64,000 nt of DNA, from contig JANPRD010000002.1 of the NCBI GenBank assembly GCA_024699715.1, positions 62,001-126,000 of the forward strand. Reading direction: 5' to 3'. The position numbers were made by a program, and so were the translations under genes. This DNA comes from Candidatus Methanophagales archaeon. Its GTDB lineage: Archaea; Halobacteriota; Syntropharchaeia; Alkanophagales; Methanospirareceae. This document shows positions 39,103 to 49,960 of this stretch, one piece after another (positions within the stretch are counted from its first letter, which is position 1; each line of letters starts with the position of its first letter). The notes beneath the pieces were generated by a model, which searched no databases, was not told the origin of the DNA, and saw nothing but the letters and a program-made list of their open reading frames with translations.

Positions 39103-40198
39103 CTATGCCTTCCTCAACACCGTAATATACCTGCTCAGGCTCTTGTGAACCCTGTATTTGTGGCACTCAACTGCATTCATCTCCGCACTGCGTAGCAGAG
39201 GAAAGAGCGGGGCGTGAGAAACAACTACCGCTTTCCTTCCGGGTTTAAGCACTCTATTCATCTCTTCCAACGCAGAAGACCACAGTCGCCTCAAATGCGG
39301 CGGAGTAGTGGCGGTGTTAGCGGTGCTGCTGTTGCGTTGTTTGGGGTCTTGCGTAGAAGAAACGAATGAAGATCTGCCGTAGGGAAAATCTGTTGCGATA
39401 GCATCCACGCTTTCATCTCTAATTGGCAATTCTTGAGCATCCCCAACAATCAATTCCGCATTTAAACCGTAAAATTCAATGTTTTTACATGCACCTTTTG
39501 CCATTTCCTGCTGAATATCAACACCAACAGCCCTCGCACCGATTGCAGATGCCTCCATTAGAATGCCACCTGTGCCACAGAAGGGGTCAAGCAATACTTC
39601 ACCAGCACGCACTTCGCTCAAATTCACAACAACTCTCGCTAACTTCGGCTGAATTGAAATCGGGCGAGAGAAAGGTCGCAGCGAGGGTTTCCTGCTCTGA
39701 AATTGTTTCTTGTCAATGGAATGCGAGAGGACACTGAAAAAAGCGATTCTGCCTGTGAGAAGCACTACAAAAGTCCTGAACGGCTCATTTAAATCTACCT
39801 TTAACCCCCTTCGCCTCAGAATATCGCCTATTTCTCGCTCTATGTAGGAGGAAGAGAGCGAAAGCTCTTGCGGACAATCTTCGCACACGCACCGCAAATG
39901 ATTTCTCACCGTCAAAAAACGCCTCAATAGGTGCTTTCTTCGCAACTTCAGCGATTTCACGCAACGATTCGCCCGCACCAAGCACGATGTATATGCGATG
40001 CGTCATTCCGAGCCTGCTCGCCAAGCATGCTGAAATCTTCATCGCCTCCGCCTCTTTAATTTTCAAATCAAGCAGAAGGAAGCCGAAATCTGCGATTTCC
40101 TCACTGAATTGAATGCCCAAAGCGTTCAGGCATGCGAGAACCTCAGCCTTAGGAAGCGTTTCATGCTCCTTTGACAGCTCAAATGCGAACCGCACCAT
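39103..40198 (-). CDS. tRNA (guanine10-N2)-dimethyltransferase TrmG10-like (THUMP + MTase), split by +1 frameshift
   Basis: N-part from ATG 40198 (MVRFAFELSKEHETLPKAEVLACLNALGI...LGMTHRIYIVL) in ORF 39785..40561; C-part ORF 39103..39981 (ARVVVNLSEVRAGEVLLDPFCGTGGILMEAS, ATDFPYGRSS). Confidence 0.8.
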
Positions 40199-40205
40199 GT
40201 GACCT

Positions 40206-40245
40206 CCTCCCCTCACTGAAGTGAGTGGCATCCAGCGAGGGGAGG
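40206..40245 (-). repeat. Inverted-repeat hairpin at 3' end of tnpB (putative IS605-type right end / reRNA scaffold)
   Basis: cctcccctc(40206-40214)...gaggggagg(40237-40245) with nested ctcact-ga-agtgag (40212-40225). Confidence 0.6.
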
Positions 40246-41381
40246 TTCCTGCTTCTTCGAGGAGACTTGCCCCACAATCACCGAGGAAGCGGTGAACATG
40301 GAGTAGAGGTCTCCTCTCAGCAGGCTCATAGGGCAGGCCCTGCCCCAGCTTCTCCAATCCTCTTTCCAGTATTCTCCATGCGGATATGTAATCTCGCAGC
40401 GGATCATCCCAGGATAAACCTTCAGATGTGCCTCTTGGAGAGACCTTCACGACCGTCTTACCAGCTCTCGCAGCCTTGTAAGACAGATAGTGAAGGAACT
40501 TACTCCAAGAGGCGTCTGAAATTTCGGATGAGAGGTTGTGGTTTCTCCTCATGTTTTCCACGTTCTAAGGCCTCGACCACGATGAGGTCGTAGTTATCAA
40601 CGTAGAATCGTGAGAGCTTGTGCAGAAAATCATCCCTCTTCCGCTCTATTTTCTCATATATCTTGCACAGCCTTCGCAGCTGCTTCAGACCAGTTCTTTG
40701 AGCGTCTCTTCTTCCTCGAAAGTTTGCGGTGCTCCCTTCTCAAGCGCTCCAGCTCTCGCTCATAGAACTTCGGATTCTCTATTGCTCTTCCCTCAGAGTC
40801 AGTGAGATAGCTCCTTATGCCTAAGTCTATGCCTATTGCTCTCTCAATCTCCTTCTTCGGAACTTCAGCCTCTTCCACGCATATAAGAGCGATACCACGC
40901 TCCGCTTCCGTAGCGCTTTATGATCACTTGCTTTATCTTTCCTTCAACGGGGCGATGAACTCTTATAGGAACTTCTCCCGACCTTTGAGATGTATAGCCT
41001 ATCTAACCTATTCCCCGTCTTGATGAGCTTGAAGCCTGACTGGTTCAGAATGAAGCTCTTGAACTTCCCATACTTCTTATATCTCAACTTCCCAACCTTT
41101 CTGCCTTTCTTCTTCAGTTCCGCCAAAGCCTTCAGGTTGTTATAAAGCATGAAAACGACCATCTGCAAGGTCTTAGCATTCACTTCTTTCAGTTCATGTC
41201 GTTCTTCCTTTAGCTTCAGAAGCATAGATTGAATTTTGCGTTTTGGAGGTGTTTTCTTGCTCTCGTTTATGATTGAAAGCAGCTTGTTATAGAGCCATCT
41301 GCATTGCTCCAGTATGAACAGCAATTTCTCCTCTTGCTCCCTCGTAGGATACAACATGAACTTGTGAGTTATTGCAATCAT
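40206..41381 (-). pseudogene. tnpB: IS605/IS1341-type TnpB (RuvC-like RNA-guided nuclease family), multiple frame changes
   Basis: Pieces in ORFs 40944..41381 (ITHKFMLYPTREQEEKLLFILEQCRWLYNKLL), 40654..40878 (IGIDLGIRSYLTDSEG), unlisted frame (DNYDLIVVEAL), 39785..40561 (ENMRRNHNLSSEISDASWSKFLHYLSYKAARAGKTVVKVSPRGTSEGLSWDDPLRDYISAWRIL). Confidence 0.8.
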
Positions 41382-41626
41382 TTCACATTCTCTCTATATG
41401 GTCACTATATATAAATACTTTCCCACCCATCTCCCCTGCTGTATCCCTCATTTGAAAAGGAGGGAATTATCAGCAACGATATTCTTAAAAAGGTGAGAAG
41501 GAAAAGGAGAAATCATGGAATCGCCCCAAGAAGCAGCGCAGAGGAAAAGCCCCGCCTCAGCTTCGGAGACGGAGTCAGCGACGGCAGTCAGAGGTCAGAG
41601 TCAGCGTCAGGAATGGAGAAGCGTAA

Positions 41627-42499
41627 GTGGGAAAGGCAAGAGAGCGGATTTATGAGGCGAAATTAGAGTGCTTGAGGGAGGAAATAGCGAAAAGAGGAAA
41701 GCTGCTTGTCGCATTTTCAGGCGGTTTGGACAGCGGATTCCTGCTGAAAGTCGCCTGCGATGTGCTTTCGTGTGAGAAAGTCCTTGCAGTTACGCTTGAC
41801 GCAGAGGTATTTCCACGCAGCGAGAAGGTATTTGCGAGAGAGTTAGCGGAAGAAATAGGCGTGAGGCACAAGTTCGTGAAGTTCGCATGGCTTTCTCGCA
41901 AGAGGCTCGTTGAGAATCTTCCGGAGCGATGCTTCTTCTGCAAACTCGCATTCACGAGGCTCTTGAAGGAAGTCGCAGCAGAGGAGGGCTTTGAGACAAT
42001 CGCAGACGGCGTCACAACTTCAGATTTGGGAAGACCGGGCGTGAAGGCTTCGGAAGGCATCTGGCATCCGCTCGCAGAGGCGTCGCTCTCAAAAGAGGAT
42101 GTGAGAAATCTTGCGAGAATGCTGAAACTGCCTTTCTGGAAAAAGCCGTCCATGTCCTGTCTTGCGACGAGGATTCCTTACGGGATGCACATCTCTGCCG
42201 AGCTGCTTCAGAGAATAGAGGAGGCTGAGGAGTTCTTGCGTGAGTCTGGCTTTGAGCGGGTGCGTGTGCGAGTCCACAGTGCGTCGCATTCGTCCAATTC
42301 ACAACCCGCAATGCTTCTCGCAAGAATAGAGGTCGGAAAGGAGGAGTTGAGCAAGTTCAACAGCGAAATCATGACGGAAGTTTGCGAGCGTTTGAAGCGT
42401 CTCGGCTTCTATTTCGTCACGCTTGACCTCGCAGGTTACCAAAGCGGTAGCATGGATTCACTGCACACCGCAGCAGTGCGACGACGGGATGCGATATGA
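41627..42499 (+). CDS. larE: ATP-dependent sacrificial sulfur transferase LarE-like
   Basis: LLVAFSGGLDSGFLLKVA, RCFFCKLAFTRLLKEVA, DGVTTSDLGRPGVKA, PSMSCLATRIPYG. Confidence 0.85.
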   Translation: MGKARERIYEAKLECLREEIAKRGKLLVAFSGGLDSGFLLKVACDVLSCEKVLAVTLDAEVFPRSEKVFARELAEEIGVRHKFVKFAWLSRKRLVENLPERCFFCKLAFTRLLKEVAAEEGFETIADGVTTSDLGRPGVKASEGIWHPLAEASLSKEDVRNLARMLKLPFWKKPSMSCLATRIPYGMHISAELLQRIEEAEEFLRESGFERVRVRVHSASHSSNSQPAMLLARIEVGKEELSKFNSEIMTEVCERLKRLGFYFVTLDLAGYQSGSMDSLHTAAVRRRDAI

Positions 42500-42502
42500 G
42501 AA

Positions 42503-43132
42503 ATGAGAATGTCGCAAAGTGCAGCTCTCAGCTCTTATTTGAATTCGCTCCGTTTTCAAATGCTTTTCGTCGCATCGCTTTTTCTCCTCGCCACCGCATT
42601 AGGCTACGCAGGCTTACTCAGCGAATTCTTCAGCAACGCCCTGAAAGAGCTTCAGGAATTCAGCGATTATTTCAAGGACATTTCTTTCTGCTGCCCGCTT
42701 TGGGCATCTTTCTTCATTTTTTTCTCCCTAATTTTCCTGAACAATTCGTTTAAATGCTTCCTAAATATCATTTTAGGACCGATTTTGGGGATATTTCCGC
42801 TGTTCTCCACATTTGTTAATGGCGGGCTACTCGGATTCTTAGCGAGAAAGGAGGGATTAGCCGTTTTTCTCTATGTTCTTCCACACGGCATTTTTGAGAT
42901 TCCTGCCTTTTTACTGAGCGCTGCAATCGGACTGAGGCTCTCTTGTGAGGTGTTGAAAATATTGCTGGGAAGCAGGGGAAGAAGCGGCGGTAGAGGCGAA
43001 GGAGGAACGAAGGTCGTGAGTTTGAAAGTTGAGTTCGGAGAAGCATTAAAAGCATTCATCAAAATTGTGCTTCCGCTATTGTTTGTTGCTGCGTTAATTG
43101 AAACGAGCCTAATTTTGTCGTTAGCAGAATGA
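42503..43132 (+). CDS. SpoIIM-like (stage II sporulation protein M) membrane protein
   Basis: Multi-TM; FLNNSFKCFLNIILGPILGIFPLFSTFVNGGLLGF, LPHGIFEIPAFLLSAAIGL. Confidence 0.8.
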   Translation: MRMSQSAALSSYLNSLRFQMLFVASLFLLATALGYAGLLSEFFSNALKELQEFSDYFKDISFCCPLWASFFIFFSLIFLNNSFKCFLNIILGPILGIFPLFSTFVNGGLLGFLARKEGLAVFLYVLPHGIFEIPAFLLSAAIGLRLSCEVLKILLGSRGRSGGRGEGGTKVVSLKVEFGEALKAFIKIVLPLLFVAALIETSLILSLAE

Positions 43133-43142
43133 GCGAGGAGGG

Positions 43143-43823
43143 GTGAAGGATATGAGAATTTGCGAAAATGTGTATTGGTATCGTGAAAAGGGATGGATGG
43201 ATGCAAACACATTCGTAATAAAAGGAGATGTTACGGTGTTAATAGACCCTGGATTGAGCGAATATGCGTGGAGGAAGTGCGAAGAGATGCGGGAGGATGG
43301 TATAGAACCGCAAGAGATAGATATTCTACTGATAACGCATTCGCATCCTGACCACTGCGACGCCCTCTCCGTTCTGAAAAAGCACACAAACGCAAGGATT
43401 GGCTTGCATTCATCGCAGGCGGAATGGGCATCTCTGCTTTCTGAGGCTTCTTTTCACTTCTTGGGCGTTAAGCCGAGAGATTTCAAGGCGGACTTCCTCG
43501 TGGAAGCGCTGAAAGCAGGGCGAGAAGAGAGGTCGCAAGGAGAGCGAAACTGGTTGGAAGTTCTGCACACGCCAGGGCATACACCTGACAGCGTCTGCTT
43601 TTACCTACCTTCGCATGCTGTATTGCTCTGCGGAGACCTTGTGTTTGAGCGAGGCATCGGCAGGACAGACCTGCCATTCGGCGATGAAGATGCTTTGAAA
43701 GCGTCAATTGAACGCATATCCGCCCTTGATGTTGAGATTTTGCTCCCAGGACATGGAAATATCATAAAGGGAAGGGAGAATGTGCGGAAGAATTTCGCAT
43801 TTGTGATGAATTTCTTTCGGTAA
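43143..43823 (+). CDS. Metallo-beta-lactamase fold hydrolase
   Basis: LLITHSHPDHCDAL, LHTPGHTPDSVCFYLP, LCGDLVFERGIGRTDLP. Confidence 0.85.
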   Translation: MKDMRICENVYWYREKGWMDANTFVIKGDVTVLIDPGLSEYAWRKCEEMREDGIEPQEIDILLITHSHPDHCDALSVLKKHTNARIGLHSSQAEWASLLSEASFHFLGVKPRDFKADFLVEALKAGREERSQGERNWLEVLHTPGHTPDSVCFYLPSHAVLLCGDLVFERGIGRTDLPFGDEDALKASIERISALDVEILLPGHGNIIKGRENVRKNFAFVMNFFR

Positions 43824-43842
43824 AGTGAAATCGTAAGTGAAA

Positions 43843-44667
43843 TTAACGCAGCATATCGCATATTTCATCTTTCAACGCTTTGACATGCTCAACGAAAGCG
43901 GGAGAGGCTTTGAAGGGGGGTTTTCCTTCAATAGATGCTTTTAAGAGTGCGGGGTCATAGGGAATGCATCCAACTATGTTTTCTTCTGAAATTCGCCTCA
44001 CGAGAGTATTCAAACTATTTCTATTTTCGGGGACTTTGTTGAAAACGACTGCGAATTTTGATATTCCTATATCAGAGGATAGCGATTTAATGCGAATAGC
44101 GGTCTCAACAGCACTCATTGAAGGCTCCACAACTGCGAGCATGATGTCAACGCCACGAGCAGTCCCACGACCGAGATGCTCAATACCCGCCTCGCAGTCC
44201 ATCACAACATGCTCGCTTCTCCTGAAAATGTGGCGAAGTAATGCTCGCAAAAACGCATGCTCGGGGCATGTGCAACCGCCTCCGCCTTTCCTCACAGTTC
44301 CCATGACGAGCAGCGTGATTCCTTCAGAGCGAACGCCGTAATTCGCCAAAACATCGTCAACCTTCGGATTCAATTTGAACACGCCCAAGCTTCCTAACTC
44401 CGTGTTCGCACCCGTCCTCTCCGCAATTAAGTCCTTTAATTCTGAAATTGGTCTCGGATTCTCCTTTATTCCGAGTGAAAACCTCAAATTCATCGCAGGA
44501 TCCGCATCTATTGCGATTACTTCCCGCTCTTTTGCCAATATTCTTGCGAGTGTCCCCGCAATCGTTGTTTTACCGACGCCTCCCTTACCAGCAACCGCAA
44601 TTTTCATTCCCTCCGCACCCGCCTTACCATTCTTCACCATTCTTTTTCTATTTCCTGCTGCTTCCAA
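43843..44667 (-). CDS. CooC-like nickel-insertion/MinD-family ATPase
   Basis: [59 protein letters not shown]. Confidence 0.85.
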   Translation of the reverse strand: MEAAGNRKRMVKNGKAGAEGMKIAVAGKGGVGKTTIAGTLARILAKEREVIAIDADPAMNLRFSLGIKENPRPISELKDLIAERTGANTELGSLGVFKLNPKVDDVLANYGVRSEGITLLVMGTVRKGGGGCTCPEHAFLRALLRHIFRRSEHVVMDCEAGIEHLGRGTARGVDIMLAVVEPSMSAVETAIRIKSLSSDIGISKFAVVFNKVPENRNSLNTLVRRISEENIVGCIPYDPALLKASIEGKPPFKASPAFVEHVKALKDEICDMLR

Positions 44668-44782
44668 GTTTCACGCACTCGCTCCAGCAGTTCGCCGAAA
44701 TTTTCCTTGCTCTCCATCTATTCAACATTCCCTTCTCGTCTCCAAAGACAAATCCTCACCGAAATCGTGTTCGCTACTTCAC

Positions 44783-44962
44783 TCACCAGAACCAGAAAAT
44801 ACAAAACGCATCTGGTCTTCTGAATCCAGCATTGATCTTTTCTGCTGTTTTGTAAGCATCAATTATTCCCCAAATCCAGACTATGAAATATGTCAGAAAT
44901 CCAATTAAGACAAATATTAACACGATATTTATGATTTTAGGATTTCCTTGCCTATTTGACAT
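44783..44962 (-). CDS. Small membrane protein (59 aa), TM2-like
   Basis: MSNRQGNPKIINIVLIFVLIGFLTYFIVWIWGIIDAYKTAEKINAGFRRPDAFCIFWFW; below ORF-track size cutoff. Confidence 0.6.
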   Translation of the reverse strand: MSNRQGNPKIINIVLIFVLIGFLTYFIVWIWGIIDAYKTAEKINAGFRRPDAFCIFWFW

Positions 44963-45186
44963 TGTATATTTGCCTTAACCCGTGAAAAAGAAACTGAGAA
45001 CAGCAGCTAATTCGGGATATTTCTGCACCACAATTTACAATTTCGTGCTTTTTGCTCATTCATATTTCTCCCACCTCCTTTTGTTGTCGCCTAAGTTTCG
45101 GGGATATGTGAAGTTTGCGGAGCGAAAGCGGGCCAAATTTGGGCGAGCATGCGAAAGCAGGCGAAGTGTTCCGCCCGAAGCCCGCA

Positions 45187-46010
45187 TTATACCTTTTTAA
45201 TATATCTTGATAGCACATTGCTAAATTCTTTCATTGTTTTAGATGCCCATTCTATAATTTCTGGATAATCCTCTTCGGAAAGGTATTTTATATTACCTTT
45301 GATGTTTTTGTAAATTGCAATCCTACATGCCCTTTTTTCCTCCATTCTTTCCCATATGAGTCCTTTTATCTCATTTTCTATTTTATCCTTATGTTTTTCT
45401 AACTCCTCAAAAATTCTTTCGTTTTTATTTTTATCTCCTGTATCAATATATAGTTCAATTGCGAATCTATTATTTCTTTTAAATGCCCACACAAATGATA
45501 AACCTCCTTTACCAGCACCAAAGCTCAACCAATTCTGTGGTTGAGGTTTAACTTTTCTCCACCTTGGATTGATCTTTTTATACTCATCTACTAATTTAGA
45601 ATAAAATTCCAAATATTTTTTAGCTGTTTCACTCATCGTTTGACTTGAAATCTTAATCATTCTTTCCCAGTCATTTGGTTTAACAACTATTCTAAAATCA
45701 GGAGCTGTGGAGAATCCTCTATTTTAATCAACTTTATCTCAATCCCAAAAAATGATGGCCACTCTTTCTGGATCAACATTCTCATTTAACCATTCTAACG
45801 CCTTTTTATGCTCTTCTCGAAATTTTCTGCAATCCAAATTATTATCCCTGCTTGTTTCCAGCAGCATAAGTAAGTATTTTACCTAAATGATCATGCTCTG
45901 TAGTTCCGAACTGATTTTCTATTATAATTATTTTGTTTGAATCGGAATCTCTTGCAATTATATCACAACTAAAATTCCCTACATTTCTTCTAATTACTAT
46001 CAATTATGTC
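45187..46010 (-). pseudogene. Decayed DUF4268-type nuclease-like protein
   Basis: ORF 45187..45660 plus out-of-frame upstream pieces DSDSNKIIIIENQFGTTEHDHLGKILTYAAGNKQG, REEHKKALEWLNENVDPERVAIIF, APDFRIVVKPNDWER. Confidence 0.6.
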
Positions 46011-47070
46011 TAATTTAATTTTTCCCCAAAATATTTAGATTCTCATTTAGCCAAGGGGTAAAATCTTTATCCTCTTTCTCAAACACATCTTTCAAATCAA
46101 CTTTTCATTTTTTCTAGTTTTTGTATTATTTCATTCTAACTGATTATTTCTTATCTTTGTATTCACTTCTATAATTCCTTTCACAGTCTTATTGTGGCGA
46201 TCAATTACCTCTGATAAGCACTTGGAATGTATTGTCGTAGCAATGATTATATCGATCTGGCTAGAGATCGGTCATGGTGTTTTCATTCACTACATTCTCT
46301 GCTTCATAAAAACTTCGATGGTTCCTTTTTTCTCGGTGTTATCAAATGATTACACTAGGCAATATAGCCAATTGAGCCATGTATTTTCAAAAGTAACACT
46401 GCTTTATTTTTATAGGTTTTTCCAATCGTTTTTCTTCAATTTATAAATCTCTTCCATTCGATGAATTCGGAAAATTTCCAAACATTATCTATAAGCATCG
46501 CTTAACTTGAAGCTTCCTAACTTCCTTCGTTTTTAATCGTGACTAATTCTTCTGTAATGGATTTTTGTCCTGTAATTTTCTCTAATACTTAGGAAATTCA
46601 GGCATTCTAATTCTATTCATTTCCAGTTATCCTCCTGATTCGCACAACATTTGGCAAGTATGCGAAGCCCATAAGGGTTTGAGTGAGCGTCCCACTTTTA
46701 CCTCTCTGACACCGGGGGTGCAACGCATAGTATTTCTTTTTTCTTTTGTTTTGCATTTTCAACAATCTTTTTTGCCTTCTTCATCTTTGTTTTCATGCAT
46801 TTCTCTCTCCGCTCTAAAATGAAAAACCATCATTTAAAATTTTCGATTATTCAAAGGAAGTTTTATTATAAATGATAAATAAATTTTGAGCGTTGTGAAA
46901 GCAAAAGGACTTTCATCGGCTTGCTCTCTTTATCTTTCCTGGCTGTTTTATAAAATGAGTATTCATCTTCCTCCCTCCTTCCTCATCTGATAATCCTTTG
47001 TTCTCCCAGCCTCCGCATGTTCAGTGCAAAATCTTAAGACAGAACAAACGGATTCGCTGTGTGTTTATGA

Positions 47071-47754
47071 TTATTCCTCAATAACATTCACACCGAACTC
47101 ACGAATGAAGAAGTTTATGCCTTCTTCTCGTGTTATTCGCTGCTTTTTGGGTATTTTTCTGCGTTGAATGCGTCGTTCTTTTATCCTGAAGCCCGGTCTT
47201 TTGAGCGAAACTGAGACATCCATGCCGAATATGCCGACTGCGGGGTCGTAAGGAATGCCGAGGTCGGTATGCTCCTCAATCCCGAAGGAGAGATTTCCGA
47301 AGGCATCAAACTGGCTCTCGTAAAGCCTGTTCTGAATTTTGAACACTTTTCGCAGGAATTCATACGCCTTTTCCTTGCGAAGCGTGACTTTGCACCCAAT
47401 TGGCTCGCCCTTTTTTATGCCAAACGGCTGAATTGTGCGTTTAGCAAGCGTTTCAACAGGCTTCTGACCTGTTATCTGCTCTATTATTCGCTCTGCATTC
47501 TTCAACTTCTCACCGCTTTCCCCCACTCCTATGTTTATTACGACCTTATCTAACTCTACTCTCCTCATAGGATGCTCATGTTTCTTCTTCTCTCTTTTTG
47601 CTTCTCTCTCCGCTGCCCTCACTTCCGTCTCTGCTTCTGCCTTCGCTTCTGTCTTTGCTCCCGCCTCAACAGCTTCAACACTCGCCACTTGCTCCTCCTC
47701 TTCGCTCCCTTTCTGAACGCTTTCCGCTGCTTTTTCCGCCGTTTCCATTCTCAC
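47071..47754 (-). CDS. rpl5: Ribosomal protein uL5 with long Glu/Ala/Lys-rich N-terminal extension
   Basis: MRRVELDKVVINIGVGESGEKLKNAERIIEQITGQKPVETLAKRTIQPFGIKKGEPIGCKVTLR. Confidence 0.92.
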   Translation of the reverse strand: MRMETAEKAAESVQKGSEEEEQVASVEAVEAGAKTEAKAEAETEVRAAEREAKREKKKHEHPMRRVELDKVVINIGVGESGEKLKNAERIIEQITGQKPVETLAKRTIQPFGIKKGEPIGCKVTLRKEKAYEFLRKVFKIQNRLYESQFDAFGNLSFGIEEHTDLGIPYDPAVGIFGMDVSVSLKRPGFRIKERRIQRRKIPKKQRITREEGINFFIREFGVNVIEE

Positions 47755-47775
47755 ACCACCATTACCGTCGCATCA

Positions 47776-48534
47776 TCACTTCAGACCGGGCACCTCAATT
47801 TTTTCAGTGCCGATGACGAATACGAAGTCCTCAACGGTCTCAAAAATCTCGCCCTCTTCTTCTGCTGCTGTCTCGCCGGCGGGAGAGAGAGCTGCGCAGA
47901 ATCCCAAACTGCGAATCCTCACGACATTTCTTTCTGAGGAGCGTCTGACGATGCGTTCAACGAGCTCGCCGATTTGAGCGGTGTGCTTACCGCCGAAAAC
48001 AACGACTTTACTGCCCTCCTCGTATGGAAGAACCTTCAACACTTCCCCATTCTCAAGCGAAATAAGCAGTGAATCATGCGTCTTAATATGCAGACCATCA
48101 TCAAGTAAGTTCCTTCCGTCGTGCAAATTTATTTGAATTTTTCCACCTTTAAGCGTTGTTTTGTTCTCTACTCGGCATAATTTCATTTTTGCCTCGTCCT
48201 CTTTTATCGGAACAAGCGTCAGAATGCCTCTCCTGTCCATCAGCATCACATAATGCTCATTCAATTTCGGAATGGAAATGACATCAAAGAGACCGACGGG
48301 GAATTTGTAGTCCTTTCTGACCTTGCCGTTCACGACGATGTTCCCCTCTGTCAGAATCTTGCGAGCCTCTCTTGCGTTGTCTGCGAGCTTTAGGATGTCT
48401 CGCACAAGCAGAAGCAGCGGAAGACTGCGTTCCTTAGGGTGCGGTCCGGGTCTCGGCTTCACCGTCCAGAAATGCTCCTTCCTCGCTACGCTCCAACTGC
48501 GAGGTGCAGATATCCGCTTCTGATGCCTGCTCAT
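47776..48534 (-). CDS. rps4e: Ribosomal protein eS4
   Basis: MSRHQKRISAPRSWSVARKEHFWTVKPRPGPHPKERSLPLLLLVRDIL, NHTQIG-like GGKHTAQIGELV. Confidence 0.92.
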   Translation of the reverse strand: MSRHQKRISAPRSWSVARKEHFWTVKPRPGPHPKERSLPLLLLVRDILKLADNAREARKILTEGNIVVNGKVRKDYKFPVGLFDVISIPKLNEHYVMLMDRRGILTLVPIKEDEAKMKLCRVENKTTLKGGKIQINLHDGRNLLDDGLHIKTHDSLLISLENGEVLKVLPYEEGSKVVVFGGKHTAQIGELVERIVRRSSERNVVRIRSLGFCAALSPAGETAAEEEGEIFETVEDFVFVIGTEKIEVPGLK

Positions 48535-48610
48535 TTCCCTGAATTCCCTCCTCCGCTCTTAAAAAAGGCAACGGTTAAGTGGCAGCGGTTAGGTGTGCAG
48601 TTGTGAGCGT

Positions 48611-49618
48611 TCAAGTTGCGGACTGCCTCTGAGTGCCTTCGACGAAATTCCGAATTTTATTGACGATGCGTTCAAAAGCCTCTCTCACTTTTGATTCTTT
48701 GCGAAGGACGAAAGGGACGCCGGCATCCGCATCCTCAACGACACGAGGGTCAAAAGGCACGCTCCCCAAGAAAGGGACGCCCATTTCACGAGCAGCACGC
48801 TCTCCCCCGCCCTTCTTGAAGATTGGAATCTCCTTTCCGCAATACGGGCATACCATTCCGCTCATGTTCTCAATGATTCCAATCACGGGAATGCCGAGAA
48901 CTTGAGCGAACTTCACCGCTTTACGCACATCTAAAAGCGACAGCTCTTGTGGCGTCGTGACGATGACCGCACCGTCAACATTTTTAATGAGTTGTGCGAC
49001 GCTTAAAGGCTCGTCTCCAGTCCCAGGAGGCAAATCAACGACCAAATAGTCAAGCGAACCCCAGTTCACATCAGATAAAAACTGACGGATTGCATGCATT
49101 TTCAGCGGTCCTCGCCAAATCACCGCAGCATTCTTGTCTGGAAGGAAATAAGAGAGCGAAATTGTTCGCAGTCTCGGCGTCGCAAGCACAGGATTCACTT
49201 TGCCCTCAACAATCTCAGGTCGCTTGTCCTCAATGCCGAGCATCTTCGGCACATCGGGCCCATGAATGTCAGCATCCATCAGACCGACATCTAAGCCCTG
49301 CATGCCGAGAGCGAAAGCGAGGTTCACCGCAACCGTCGTCTTACCGACGCCTCCCTTACCGCTCATCACCATGATTTTGTGCTTAACATGCTCCATGCTT
49401 TTCCTAACCGCTTCCTCCATCTCTCGCTGCGTCATCGGTCGCCCTCCCTGCTGCCCCTGCCCTGTTGCTGTTGTTGTGCCTGTCGTCTCTCCGCCCCCTC
49501 TGCTGCCGCTTGCTCTGCTCCCGCTTCTCCTGTGCTGCCAGTGCTCGCCCCTTTTTGCATTCCGCCGTCTTCTCTCATCTTTACTCACCTGTTTCCTCCT
49601 CCTTCTTTCGCCACACAT
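48611..49618 (-). CDS. Mrp/NBP35/ApbC-type Fe-S carrier ATPase with Ser/Gly-rich N-terminus
   Basis: [68 protein letters not shown]. Confidence 0.92.
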   Translation of the reverse strand: MCGERRRRKQVSKDERRRRNAKRGEHWQHRRSGSRASGSRGGGETTGTTTATGQGQQGGRPMTQREMEEAVRKSMEHVKHKIMVMSGKGGVGKTTVAVNLAFALGMQGLDVGLMDADIHGPDVPKMLGIEDKRPEIVEGKVNPVLATPRLRTISLSYFLPDKNAAVIWRGPLKMHAIRQFLSDVNWGSLDYLVVDLPPGTGDEPLSVAQLIKNVDGAVIVTTPQELSLLDVRKAVKFAQVLGIPVIGIIENMSGMVCPYCGKEIPIFKKGGGERAAREMGVPFLGSVPFDPRVVEDADAGVPFVLRKESKVREAFERIVNKIRNFVEGTQRQSAT

Positions 49619-49960
49619 CCAAATGAATATTTATTCTTTCGGCAGGGCAGTTTCCGCAGCGGGTCTCACGCATGCTGACACGCATGCTGGGCTTCTCTGT
49701 TTCTCACGCTTTCCCACTGTCGCTGGTAACCTCCTTATGCCATGATTTCGCTTTACGGAGACATCTGCTTTTATTAAACCATATTTAATCCGTGGCGTTT
49801 TAAATTTAAGCTAAATCGTTCTTTATTGATTACATCTCAAACTTATCTCAAACTTGCCTTCAGTGCCAACTCTTTTGCCGTCTTGTGTGCATCGCTGCCG
49901 GTATTTATGATGAAACAACTCTGGTTAAGATAAACAGTCAATATGTAACGGGTTCTGCTC

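Larger units (their letters stand above)
44770..47050. other. AT-rich, ORF-poor relic island
   Basis: Marked AT increase, fragmented coding remnants, no intact ORF between about 45.7 and 47.0 kb. Confidence 0.6.

Noticed and set aside
41515-41626. Possible N-terminal extension of LarE (MESPQEAAQRKSPASASETESATAVRGQ...)
   Set aside because: Out of frame with larE and unnecessary, since larE has a good GTG start at 41627; low-complexity leader only
44982-45200. 72-aa plus ORF at edge of AT-rich island
   Set aside because: No recognisable domain and lies in relic sequence
46620-46740. Coding-looking fragment near 46.7 kb
   Set aside because: Too short and without a recognisable family; left as unexplained relic sequence
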